Shown piece after piece: positions 27,559-35,122 of a DNA stretch of 64,000 bases. The stretch comes from an uncultured Sphingomonadaceae bacterium (GTDB taxonomy: Bacteria > Pseudomonadota > Alphaproteobacteria > Sphingomonadales > Sphingomonadaceae). The position numbers and the translations under genes were made by a program. The notes beneath the pieces are model-generated. The model was not told the DNA's origin and made no database searches. It saw only the letters and a program-made list of their open reading frames with translations. The DNA lies in the NCBI GenBank assembly GCA_947497315.1, contig CANMFX010000001.1, positions 434,001 through 498,000 of the forward strand. The letters run 5' to 3'. The first letter of the stretch is position 1; every line of letters starts with the position of its first letter.

Positions 27559-28553
27559 CGCGCTTTGCCGATCATTTCGATTTGAAGATACCGCTGGCAC
27601 TTGCGCCAATGGCGCTCGCCTCCGGCGGTGCGTTGGCATCGGCTTGTGCACGGGCCGGAACATTGGGACTGGTTGGCGGCGGCTATGGTGACCTTGAATG
27701 GACCAGCCGGGAATATGACATGGCGGCGGATGCGCTCAAAGACGATCCTGCGGCCATGAAACGCCTTGGCTGCGGATTTATCAGTTGGAAGCTTGCGGAA
27801 AATTCCGACGCGCTGGACTGGCTGATGGACAATCACCGTCCCGCTGCGATCATGCTGTCCTTTGACGATCCCCGACCATTTTCTGAACGGATTATCCGAT
27901 CAGGCGCGACGCTGATATGCCAGATCCATTCGCTGAAAGATCTGCCGGTGGCTGTCGAAGCTGGCGCAAAAATAATTGTTGCGCAGGGTACCGAGGCCGG
28001 TGGACATGGCGCGACCCAAGATCGCGGCAGAGGGACATTCTCTTTTATTTCGGAAACGGCGGACTGGCTTGCCGCCCATGCACCCGAAACCCATTTGCTG
28101 GGTGCTGGAGGCATTGCCGATGGCCGCGGCCTCGCGGCGGCGATGGTGCTGGGTGCAGATGGCGCCATGATGGGATCCCGATTTTGGGCCACCAGCGAAT
28201 GTCTAGCCAACCCGAAAGCCAAGAAAGTTGCGACCCAGACAGATGGTGATAATACAGCGCGCAGCTCGGTCTTTGATATTTTGCGGCGGAAAAACTGGCC
28301 TGAGTCTTTTGACTTTCGAGCCATCCGAAACGACCTGTACCGGCAATGGGAAGATCGCATAGATGTGTTGAGAAATGATCCGGAGGAAGGCCGGGCCGCC
28401 TATGATGACGGCGTGCGTCAGGCAGATTTTGACAGAGCACATATCGGTATCGGCGAGTCTGCTGGCATGATATCCAACGTGCCAGATGCGGCAACGTTAA
28501 TTGCCGACATTGAATCGGAAATGAAAAGCGCCCTGATGCGGCCTAATCCCTGA
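27555..28553 (+). CDS. Nitronate monooxygenase-family flavoprotein
   Basis: A 332-residue FMN-dependent TIM-barrel protein of the 2-nitropropane dioxygenase family, which oxidises alkyl nitronates to carbonyl compounds and nitrite. Conserved parts are PLALAPMALASGGALASACARAG, the glycine run LVGGGYGDLEW, the phosphate/catalytic loop VAQGTEAGGHGATQ, LLGAGGIADGRGLAAAMVLGADGAMMGSRF. Start ATG follows AAGGAGCAGGG. It overlaps the alpha/beta-hydrolase gene by four bases. Related proteins can be enoyl-ACP reductase-like (FabK), so the substrate is uncertain. Confidence 0.88.
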   Translation: MTRFADHFDLKIPLALAPMALASGGALASACARAGTLGLVGGGYGDLEWTSREYDMAADALKDDPAAMKRLGCGFISWKLAENSDALDWLMDNHRPAAIMLSFDDPRPFSERIIRSGATLICQIHSLKDLPVAVEAGAKIIVAQGTEAGGHGATQDRGRGTFSFISETADWLAAHAPETHLLGAGGIADGRGLAAAMVLGADGAMMGSRFWATSECLANPKAKKVATQTDGDNTARSSVFDILRRKNWPESFDFRAIRNDLYRQWEDRIDVLRNDPEEGRAAYDDGVRQADFDRAHIGIGESAGMISNVPDAATLIADIESEMKSALMRPNP

Positions 28554-28574
28554 TCGAAACTTGGAGGAACCGGA

Positions 28575-28904
28575 ATGACCGTTAGTGCAGAAATCGCCGT
28601 TCTAATCGGCGCAGTGGTCGGTGCGATAGCTTCTCTTGCGACGGTATTTCTGACCCACTGGCTTTCCAAGCGCCGCGAATATCGGTTGGATGACAAACGC
28701 AAAGAGAGGCTGATTTTGTTGCTGCGCGGCGAAAAATATAAGTGGCGCAATATTGAAACTCTATCGTCCGCAGTTGGTGCGGATATTATCAAGACCAAAG
28801 AATTGCTCATCGAGATTGACGCGCGGCAAAGCCTGTCAAATACCAGCTCATGGGGTCTGATTTCACGCAATCCCTATCCGGAAGATATCCAGCCCAAGGA
28901 TTGA
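28575..28904 (+). CDS. Small single-span membrane protein of unknown function
   Basis: 109 residues. One hydrophobic segment (SAEIAVLIGAVVGAIASLATVFLTHWL, about residues 4-30) is followed by a strongly basic stretch (SKRREYRLDDKRKERL), so the rest should be cytoplasmic. The C-terminal 60 residues (NIETLSSAVGADIIKTKELLIEIDAR) look like a small winged-helix or helical domain. The ATG has a good ribosome site (GGAGG). It is 21 bases after the nitronate monooxygenase gene and may be cotranscribed. I do not recognise a function. Confidence 0.7.
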   Translation: MTVSAEIAVLIGAVVGAIASLATVFLTHWLSKRREYRLDDKRKERLILLLRGEKYKWRNIETLSSAVGADIIKTKELLIEIDARQSLSNTSSWGLISRNPYPEDIQPKD

Positions 28905-28921
28905 AACGCTCCCGCGGCGGA

Positions 28922-29269
28922 TTAGCCTTCGGGCACAGCGTAAAAGTCGCGATAGGAAATCAGCTGGCCATCAGCGACCTTGTATAACCCAACTCCTTCA
29001 ATATCACCTTCGGGTCTTTTCCAGAGCCAGCGGGACCAGGCGACATGTTCGTCGCCGGCAACTTCCAGCACTTCGAAATACATTTTCTTGTCCGCCAGCT
29101 CCTTGGTCAATCCAGCCAGCAATTTTTCAATAGCCGGCTTGCCCTCAACCCGCCCAATGGCTGGATCTTCAAACACGGCATTATCGGCAAATAAGGGACT
29201 GAGCTTTGTATAATCATGTTCGTTCTGGATCTCCCAGAATTTCTCGATGACCTGTTTTGCTGTTGCCAT
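28922..29269 (-). CDS. SnoaL-like/NTF2-fold protein
   Basis: 115 residues with the NTF2-like alpha+beta barrel pattern: ATAKQVIEKFWEIQNEHDYTKLSPLFADNAVFEDP, EKLLAGLTKEL, WSRWLWKRPEGDIEGVGLYKVADGQLISYRDFY. Such proteins are small isomerases, hydrolases or binding domains working on hydrophobic ligands; substrate is not evident. It ends 18 bases from the convergent upstream small membrane protein and lies downstream of the beta-lactamase gene (76-base gap, same strand). Confidence 0.82.
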   Translation of the reverse strand: MATAKQVIEKFWEIQNEHDYTKLSPLFADNAVFEDPAIGRVEGKPAIEKLLAGLTKELADKKMYFEVLEVAGDEHVAWSRWLWKRPEGDIEGVGLYKVADGQLISYRDFYAVPEG

Positions 29270-29345
29270 ATTCCACTCCTCTATTGCCTGTTACGGCAAA
29301 ATTAGGGGCGCGGCCGGTGTTTGGGCAAGTCCCCTTTTGACTAGC

Positions 29346-30311
29346 CTAGGGCGTTGTCGCTGCCGACTGTTTTTGCAGCGCATCTATGAACCAGCCTTCT
29401 ACCCGGGTGATGAACTTTCCAAAGGCCTGATCATCGACAAAGGCTAGCGGATCGCCAGCTCGTTGCCGTTCGCGCTTCTTCATCAATCCAAAAAAACCGG
29501 GATGGTTGGCAAGAAAGACATCCGGCGTCCAATCACGTGTCTTGTCAAACGTGCTGCGATAATCTTCGACAATGCCTTCATATTGCGGCGGATTAACAAG
29601 TCGGTTGGCGGCCACCGTGGCGGAGCAAAATACCAGCACCTCGTAAGATTTGCCGCCTTGCTCGACATCCATGGTCCAGGATGTACAACCACGCGAATGG
29701 CCCGGCGTGATATAGGCGGTTAGTGTAACGCCACCATGACTCACCTTTTCTCCGTCGGCGATGATGCGATCGACCTTCACCGGTGGCGCGAACAGAAATT
29801 CCTCATCTTCAGACCCAAGATAGAAACCGCCTTCCAGTGCGGAGCGATCACCTTCGCTAGCGATCATATCGGCGCCGCTCATAGCTTTTAGGTCGGCCAG
29901 CCCACCAGAATGATCGAGATGTGCATGGCTGTTGAGGAGGATTTTAATGTCCTTTGGATCATAGCCGAGCTGGGTAATGGCATCGGCGACCATCGGTCCC
30001 TGATCAGGCATGCCGCCATCAATAACGATATGGCCGTCTTGGGTCGGAATGAAAAACATACCCAGCCCCTCAGTTCCGACATAATAGATGCCTGCGCCAT
30101 CCTCGCCAATCACCTGAAAAGGTTCTACGGCAGCATACCAGCTGGGGTTACCCTTACGCCACTTGGCAAGGTTTTCGGCCGAGATCCTATTTTCTGGCAA
30201 AGATTCTGTTTTGGTTATGCCGGCATTTTTTGGGCTTTCAGCAAGATCGGGCCCGGGCGTGCAAGCCGCGAGAGACAGCAGCGACAGGGCCAAGAAACGA
30301 TTCTTCAGCAT
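29346..30311 (-). CDS. Subclass B3-type metallo-beta-lactamase lipoprotein
   Basis: 321 residues. The signal ends in lipobox SLAAC (Cys17), so it is probably a periplasmic lipoprotein. The B3 zinc ligands are all present: HAHLDH (His129, His131, Asp133, His134), His in ITPGHSRGCTSW and His in FLANHPGFFG; FCSATVAANRLV keeps the B3 serine. The family hydrolyses beta-lactams including carbapenems; related enzymes with other substrates exist, so activity is unproven. The N-terminal spacer (about 60 residues) is longer than usual. The frame extends to 30389 into the regulator gene, but 30311 starts the signal peptide. It lies just downstream of an XRE/MmyB-type regulator on the same strand. Confidence 0.88.
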   Translation of the reverse strand: MLKNRFLALSLLSLAACTPGPDLAESPKNAGITKTESLPENRISAENLAKWRKGNPSWYAAVEPFQVIGEDGAGIYYVGTEGLGMFFIPTQDGHIVIDGGMPDQGPMVADAITQLGYDPKDIKILLNSHAHLDHSGGLADLKAMSGADMIASEGDRSALEGGFYLGSEDEEFLFAPPVKVDRIIADGEKVSHGGVTLTAYITPGHSRGCTSWTMDVEQGGKSYEVLVFCSATVAANRLVNPPQYEGIVEDYRSTFDKTRDWTPDVFLANHPGFFGLMKKRERQRAGDPLAFVDDQAFGKFITRVEGWFIDALQKQSAATTP

Positions 30312-30360
30312 TCTAAAAACTCCACTCCCCGACAAACCCTCCGCTGCCACATGCCTGCCA

Positions 30361-31122
30361 CTACCTTTCGAAAAACTGAATGGTTTCATCGTCCATTGGG
30401 AACATCAGTTCAATACGCGTTTCGCCCGCCTGTGTGTCCTGCACGGAGCCAAATTGCGAGATAGTCGAAAAGAGCGACAAGCGATTTTCACCAACCCGCA
30501 AGATGGTGGGAATGACCGCCTGATTGAGATTGATCGAAGCAAGATCGGCATTTTTAACCCGGTCCAGATCAGACACACGCTGCATCAAGGCAGATAGTTT
30601 CTCATCGCCGCCAAGCTCCAATATTTCAGTGCGCAAGCGGGTCAGCGATAGCATCGCTACTTCGTCCCAATTTTCAATGAGGTCCATCTCGGCACTTTTG
30701 ATCAAAACCTCCATCAGATTCACCGTCTGGCCCGGGCCAGCCAGCGCCAACAGCATTTCCGAGCCCTTGTTGGACCGTACGACATTCCAGTGCCGGTCCA
30801 CCGCAATGCCAGGATAGGGGTCATGATGGTCGAGCATGGTCGCAATCGCCTGATGGACGGGCGCCAGTTCTGGCGCATCATCCGGCAAACTGGGGTAAAT
30901 GGCCGCAAAACCCGCTGCATTAAGCGCCTGATTGGCAGTGCCGCGCGGAAGCTTCAGGGCCTCCGACAGCCGCAACACCATCGCCCGGCTGGGATTGGAG
31001 CGGCCCGATTCGAGAAAGCTGAGATGGCGCGCCGACATGTCGGCCTCCAGCGACAGATCAAGCTGACTGAACCGGCGGACCTTGCGCCATTCCTTTAATA
31101 TACTGCCAAATTCTGTCTGCAT
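30361..31122 (-). CDS. XRE-family regulator with MmyB-like ligand-binding domain
   Basis: About 253 residues. An N-terminal helix-turn-helix (SILKEWRKVRRFSQLDLSLE, then SARHLSFLESGRSNPSR) binds DNA; the rest (HDPYPGIAVDRHWNVVRSNKG, VNLMEVLIKSAEMDLIENW) matches the MmyB-like, PAS-like domain found in such regulators, which may bind a fatty acid or other small ligand. GGAGGAG lies seven bases before the ATG at 31122; two earlier in-frame starts overlap that ribosome site. It faces away from a small membrane protein gene and precedes the metallo-beta-lactamase by 49 bases, either of which it might control. Confidence 0.88.
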   Translation of the reverse strand: MQTEFGSILKEWRKVRRFSQLDLSLEADMSARHLSFLESGRSNPSRAMVLRLSEALKLPRGTANQALNAAGFAAIYPSLPDDAPELAPVHQAIATMLDHHDPYPGIAVDRHWNVVRSNKGSEMLLALAGPGQTVNLMEVLIKSAEMDLIENWDEVAMLSLTRLRTEILELGGDEKLSALMQRVSDLDRVKNADLASINLNQAVIPTILRVGENRLSLFSTISQFGSVQDTQAGETRIELMFPMDDETIQFFER

Positions 31123-31250
31123 CTCCATCTCCTCCAACAGATATTATTGCATCATGCCAGCGCAGCACAAGGGACGCACTTACCTATCAGGTAATTGTTT
31201 TCACTATCCACATCGGGTTTCATTACCGGGAATGAAAAAGGAGATAGATT

Positions 31251-31688
31251 ATGTCACCCACAACTGCAGCGCGCGCCATGCGCATCATCGGCGCCTTTTC
31301 GATCATCACTGCCGTCCTGTTTGCTTTGGCTGGTGTGACCGATTTTACCGGCATGAATGATATGTTTTTCAATCTGGCCTCCTCCGGAAGCCAAGGCGTG
31401 GCCGGCCTGACGACGCCAGAATCGAAACTTGCAATGGCGATAGCCGGCGGCGTGTTCGGCGGACTGGGTGCGATGTATCTGTTCATCTCTGCGCCCGGTG
31501 TGGAACAGGGCAATGAGCTGATCCGGCGCGGGTCCATCTACGTGTTTCTGACCTGGTTTGTGATCGATAGCAGCGCTTCGGTCGCGTCGGGCAACGCGGC
31601 GAATGTGATCCCCAATCTGGTCTTCCTGGCCTTTTACATGGCGCCGCTTTTACTGGCCAAACAGACCGGTGCGGCGGTTAACGCCTGA
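31251..31688 (+). CDS. Four-span membrane protein of unknown function
   Basis: 145 residues with about four hydrophobic segments: IIGAFSIITAVLFALAGVTD, LAMAIAGGVFGGLGAMYLFI, IYVFLTWFVIDSSASVASGN and IPNLVFLAFYMAPLLLA. No catalytic motif is visible. The start has a strong AAGGAG site. It is divergently transcribed from the MmyB-type regulator over a short gap, the classic arrangement of a regulator and its target. The stop codon directly abuts that of the convergent exported SDR gene. Confidence 0.78.
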   Translation: MSPTTAARAMRIIGAFSIITAVLFALAGVTDFTGMNDMFFNLASSGSQGVAGLTTPESKLAMAIAGGVFGGLGAMYLFISAPGVEQGNELIRRGSIYVFLTWFVIDSSASVASGNAANVIPNLVFLAFYMAPLLLAKQTGAAVNA

Positions 31689-32675
31689 TCAACCGCGCTC
31701 GTGCACATCCTTGATCCAGGGGCCAAAGGGCGAATTGCCCAGCATCGCCACCTGGGTCTTGGCACTGACATCATTAATAGCCAATGATGGCTTGCTGCCG
31801 GGATGAACGGGAACACGCAGCGGCCGTTTGCCGGGTGCCATAGCGATCAGGCCAGCTATGGCGCGCGGTATATCCATCGGATCGGTAGAGCCGCCGCCAT
31901 CACGCAGCGCTCCTGCGACCAGCTCGGGATAGGCGGCTTTGCTCTCTTCGGTCGCCCGCTCCAGCATCGGTGCGGTCAGCTTGTTGCCATTTTCCCAGAT
32001 CTTGGTCGGATAGCCGCCCGGCTGCACCACCGTAACATCAACGCCGTGCGGGACTAATTCATAAGCCATTTGCTCGCTCATCGATTCCAGTGCGAACTTG
32101 GTCGAGGAATAGAGCCCCATGCCCGGTATCATGACCCGGCCCAGCTGCGATGACACATTGATGATCAGTCCGGCTTTTTTGGCGCGCATCTTTGGCAATG
32201 CGGCGCGTGCCACCCGGTGCGGCCCGACGGTATTGGTTTCGAACAACAGCTGAGTCGCCTCGATATCCTGCAGCTCAACCGGCGCGCCCGTGCCGATACC
32301 AGCATTGTTGACAATGACATCCAGAGCGCCACCGTTAAGCCGTTCTGCTTCCGCCACCGCTTTGGCAACCGATTCATCCGACAGCACATCGAGTTCCAAT
32401 AATGTCAGGTCAGCGCCATCCTTTGCCGCCGCTTCCAATTTCCCCGCTTCCTCACGCGGCATGTTTCGCATGGTGGCAAAGACTTTCGCACCCTGCTCAG
32501 CGTAATGCAACGCACCGAGATAGCCAAAGCCGGAAGAACAACCGGTGATCAGCACAGATTTGCCGGTCAGGTTCGTATCCCCCTGCGCGGCGACCGACTG
32601 ACAGGCGGTCAGCGCGATACCCGTTGCCGCGCCCGCGGCGAGCATCTGGCGGCGATTCAATTTTGTGTCGGTCAT
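31689..32675 (-). CDS. SDR oxidoreductase with Tat-type lipoprotein signal
   Basis: 328 residues. The start at 32675 follows AAGGAG. The N-terminus reads LNRRQMLAAGAATGIALTAC, a twin-arginine motif followed by a hydrophobic stretch and a lipobox-like TAC, suggesting folded export and lipidation. The SDR fold is complete: LITGCSSGFGYLGA, NNAGIG, INVSSQLGRV and the catalytic YSSTK. Such enzymes need NAD(P), which is scarce in the periplasm, so Tat export with bound cofactor would make sense; alternatively the signal is vestigial. It converges on the small membrane protein and is divergent from the TauD-like gene. Confidence 0.85.
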   Translation of the reverse strand: MTDTKLNRRQMLAAGAATGIALTACQSVAAQGDTNLTGKSVLITGCSSGFGYLGALHYAEQGAKVFATMRNMPREEAGKLEAAAKDGADLTLLELDVLSDESVAKAVAEAERLNGGALDVIVNNAGIGTGAPVELQDIEATQLLFETNTVGPHRVARAALPKMRAKKAGLIINVSSQLGRVMIPGMGLYSSTKFALESMSEQMAYELVPHGVDVTVVQPGGYPTKIWENGNKLTAPMLERATEESKAAYPELVAGALRDGGGSTDPMDIPRAIAGLIAMAPGKRPLRVPVHPGSKPSLAINDVSAKTQVAMLGNSPFGPWIKDVHERG

Positions 32676-32763
32676 AGGCTGTGCTCCTTGTAGCAATTGT
32701 CCGTCCCAATATCACAGAAATAGGCTATACATCTATCCGATAATAAGATTCGGGAGAGAATAG

Positions 32764-33600
32764 GTGCAGATAACCAAAGCAAGCGAAGCTGTGGGCGCAA
32801 TTGTCGAGGGTGTTGATTTAACGTCTTTAACAGATGACCAGTTCGCGGAAATCAGGGAAGCTTTTTTTGATTCCGGTGCATTGTTTTTCCGAAACCAGCA
32901 GCTGGCACCTGAAGACCATATCGCCTTTGCTGAGCGTTGGAACGATATCGACATCAACCGCTTTTTCACGCCCGTAGAGGGTTACCCCCAAATTGCCAAA
33001 GTCTTGAAGGAACCGGATCAGGAAGTGAATATTGGCGGCGGCTGGCACACCGATCACAGTTATGACGAGATTCCAGCTATGGGTTCTATCCTCTATGCAC
33101 TGGAAATCCCGCCCAGCGGCGGCGACACATTATTTGCCGGAATGCACGCTGCATATGAGGCACTGGATGACGAGATGAAAGTGCGTCTGGATGGCCTGAA
33201 AGCCCGGCACGGTAACGCCCATATTTTTGGTAAAGACAGCGCCTATCAAAAGAAATTTGGTGGCCGTTTCGGCAATACCGAATCTGCTGTGCAAGAAGCA
33301 ATCCATCCCGTGGTACTCAGTCACCCTGAAACCGGAGCAAAGGGCCTCTATGTCAATCCGGGTTTCACATTGGAGATTGTCGATATGGACCCGGCGGAAA
33401 GCAAGGCATTGCTGGATGAGCTTTATGCCCATATTCAGCAACCGCAATTTCACTTCCGCCTGCAATGGCAAGAAGGCATGCTGGCTATGTGGGACAATCG
33501 TTCCACCTGGCATTATGCACTGAATGATTATCAGGGGCATCGCCGCTATCTCAACCGTATCACGATCGCCGGTGTGCCACTGGCCCGGGCATCATCGTAA
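32764..33600 (+). CDS. TauD/TfdA-family 2-oxoglutarate-dependent dioxygenase
   Basis: 278 residues, GTG start after CGGGAGAGA. The iron-binding HxD is GWHTDHSY (His95, Asp97), the distal His and the 2-oxoglutarate-binding Arg lie in WHYALNDYQGHRRYLNR near residues 250-265, and SILYALEIPPSGGDT is typical of the family. These non-heme iron enzymes hydroxylate substrates such as taurine, alkyl sulfates or phenoxyacids; no substrate-linked transporter is adjacent, so the role is open. It is divergent from the exported SDR. Confidence 0.92.
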   Translation: MQITKASEAVGAIVEGVDLTSLTDDQFAEIREAFFDSGALFFRNQQLAPEDHIAFAERWNDIDINRFFTPVEGYPQIAKVLKEPDQEVNIGGGWHTDHSYDEIPAMGSILYALEIPPSGGDTLFAGMHAAYEALDDEMKVRLDGLKARHGNAHIFGKDSAYQKKFGGRFGNTESAVQEAIHPVVLSHPETGAKGLYVNPGFTLEIVDMDPAESKALLDELYAHIQQPQFHFRLQWQEGMLAMWDNRSTWHYALNDYQGHRRYLNRITIAGVPLARASS

Positions 33601-33750
33601 GCCGGGACAGTGGTCATATCATTGGTAAGTTTTTGTCACCTGCGCTTTTATTCAACCGCCGTTTAGGTTAGCACTGGCGTTGAGGCATCGGGTTTCGCGA
33701 TTCATTCCTGTTTGGAATCCGCTTGTCAAAATGGGGGTGCAACAAAGCAG

Positions 33751-34563
33751 ATGGTCGATAGCAAAGCGCATCATATAGTCTTTGCCAATGAAAAGGGCGG
33801 GACCGGCAAGTCCACCACCGCCGTTCATGTCGCCGTTGCACTCGCCTATCAGGGACATAAGGTCGCGGTCATCGATCTCGATCCACGCCAGCGTACCCTT
33901 TATCGCTATCTGGAAAATCGCAAAGCCACGATGGACCGGCTGAACATCGATATTCCGCAACCCTATTTCGAGGTGTTCGAACAGGATAATCTTGCCCGGC
34001 TGGAACAACTGGTCGAACGGATGGGCCATGGCGTGGATTATCTGCTGTATGACACACCAGGGCGTGATGATAAATTCGCACGCTTTGTTGCCACTCGCGC
34101 CAATACGCTAGTCACGCCGATAAACGACAGCTTCGTTGATTTTGATCTGATCGGACAGGTCGATCCGGAAACCTTCAAGGTTCGCAAGCTGAGCTTTTAT
34201 GCGGAGTTGATCTGGGAAGCGCGCAAGGCACGCGCCAAAGCGGATGGTACGACCATCGACTGGGTGGTGCTGCGCAATCGTACCCAGCATGTCGAGGCGC
34301 ACAACATGCAGCGGGTCATTTCGGCTCTGACAGAATTATCGCAGCGAGTTGGTTTTCGTGTCATACCCGGTCTTAGTGAACGGGTGATCTACCGCGAGCT
34401 ATTCCCGGCCGGCTTGACGATGCTGGACAAAGAGCATCTCGGCCGCCTCGCCACTAGCCATATTGCGGCCCGGCAGGAATTGCGCGAACTGATCAAGCAT
34501 CTCGCCCTACCGCAACCGGAAGGCGAGCGGCCAGTCTTCGGCAAACCCCAACTCGTTGCCTAA
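33751..34563 (+). CDS. mipZ: Division-plane positioning ATPase MipZ
   Basis: 270 residues of the ParA/MinD superfamily. The deviant Walker A loop is FANEKGGTGKSTTA near residues 9-22, with VAVIDLDPRQRTLYRYLENR (Walker A' region) and LLYDTPGRDDKFARF (Walker B). RTQHVEAHNMQRVISAL and GLSERVIYRELFPAGLT are typical of MipZ rather than plasmid ParA. MipZ forms a gradient from ParB at the poles and inhibits FtsZ to place division at midcell in alphaproteobacteria. No parB is next to it. The ATG at 33751 fits the conserved N-terminus. The J-domain gene follows after three bases. Confidence 0.92.
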   Translation: MVDSKAHHIVFANEKGGTGKSTTAVHVAVALAYQGHKVAVIDLDPRQRTLYRYLENRKATMDRLNIDIPQPYFEVFEQDNLARLEQLVERMGHGVDYLLYDTPGRDDKFARFVATRANTLVTPINDSFVDFDLIGQVDPETFKVRKLSFYAELIWEARKARAKADGTTIDWVVLRNRTQHVEAHNMQRVISALTELSQRVGFRVIPGLSERVIYRELFPAGLTMLDKEHLGRLATSHIAARQELRELIKHLALPQPEGERPVFGKPQLVA

Positions 34564-34566
34564 GCC

Positions 34567-35001
34567 ATGACGTTCATGCTGATCCTCAGCGGGTCCGTCA
34601 TCGCCGCGCTCATATTGTTGGGCCGGGCCAAGACCATGGGGCCGAATGACTGGTTAGCGGTTGCTGTGGCTTTGGTTGGCGTCAATTTATGCCGCGGCGG
34701 TAACTGGATATTTGGTGGTGGATTGATAGTGGCCGCGTTGGCGTGGAGCGGCTCCAAGATTTTCGGTGCACGCAAAGCCGAGACGGAAGAAAATCGCAGG
34801 CCGCGTAATTTTGAACTGGACCGGGCGCGATCCTTATTAGGCATTGCCGAAGGGGCAGACCAAGCCGCGATCAATGCAGCGTGGCGATCATGCCTGACCG
34901 AGCATCATCCTGACCGCGGCGGAGATGAAGAGCTGGCCCGTCAGATAAACCGGGCCCGAGACATTTTGCTGAAAGAATTGGAAGCGGCCAATCACCGGTA
35001 A
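34567..35001 (+). CDS. Membrane-anchored J-domain protein
   Basis: 144 residues. Two hydrophobic segments (about 3-20 and 28-60) anchor the protein; the C-terminal 70 residues form a short J domain (RARSLLGIAEGADQAAINAAWRS) with the HPD motif at 114-116 (EHHPDRGGDEELARQINRAR). J domains stimulate DnaK-type chaperones, so it probably recruits DnaK to the membrane. It is three bases after mipZ, an arrangement that suggests cotranscription; a link to division is inference. Confidence 0.87.
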   Translation: MTFMLILSGSVIAALILLGRAKTMGPNDWLAVAVALVGVNLCRGGNWIFGGGLIVAALAWSGSKIFGARKAETEENRRPRNFELDRARSLLGIAEGADQAAINAAWRSCLTEHHPDRGGDEELARQINRARDILLKELEAANHR

Positions 35002-35122
35002 GCTGCCGGTCTGGTGCGATATGACGGCGATCCGGGGACTAGCTTTTGGACCACAGGCTTTCTATTACTCCGCTACGAATAAACCACGCGCCATGTTCGG
35101 CTCCCCCAAAGGAAAATAATCG

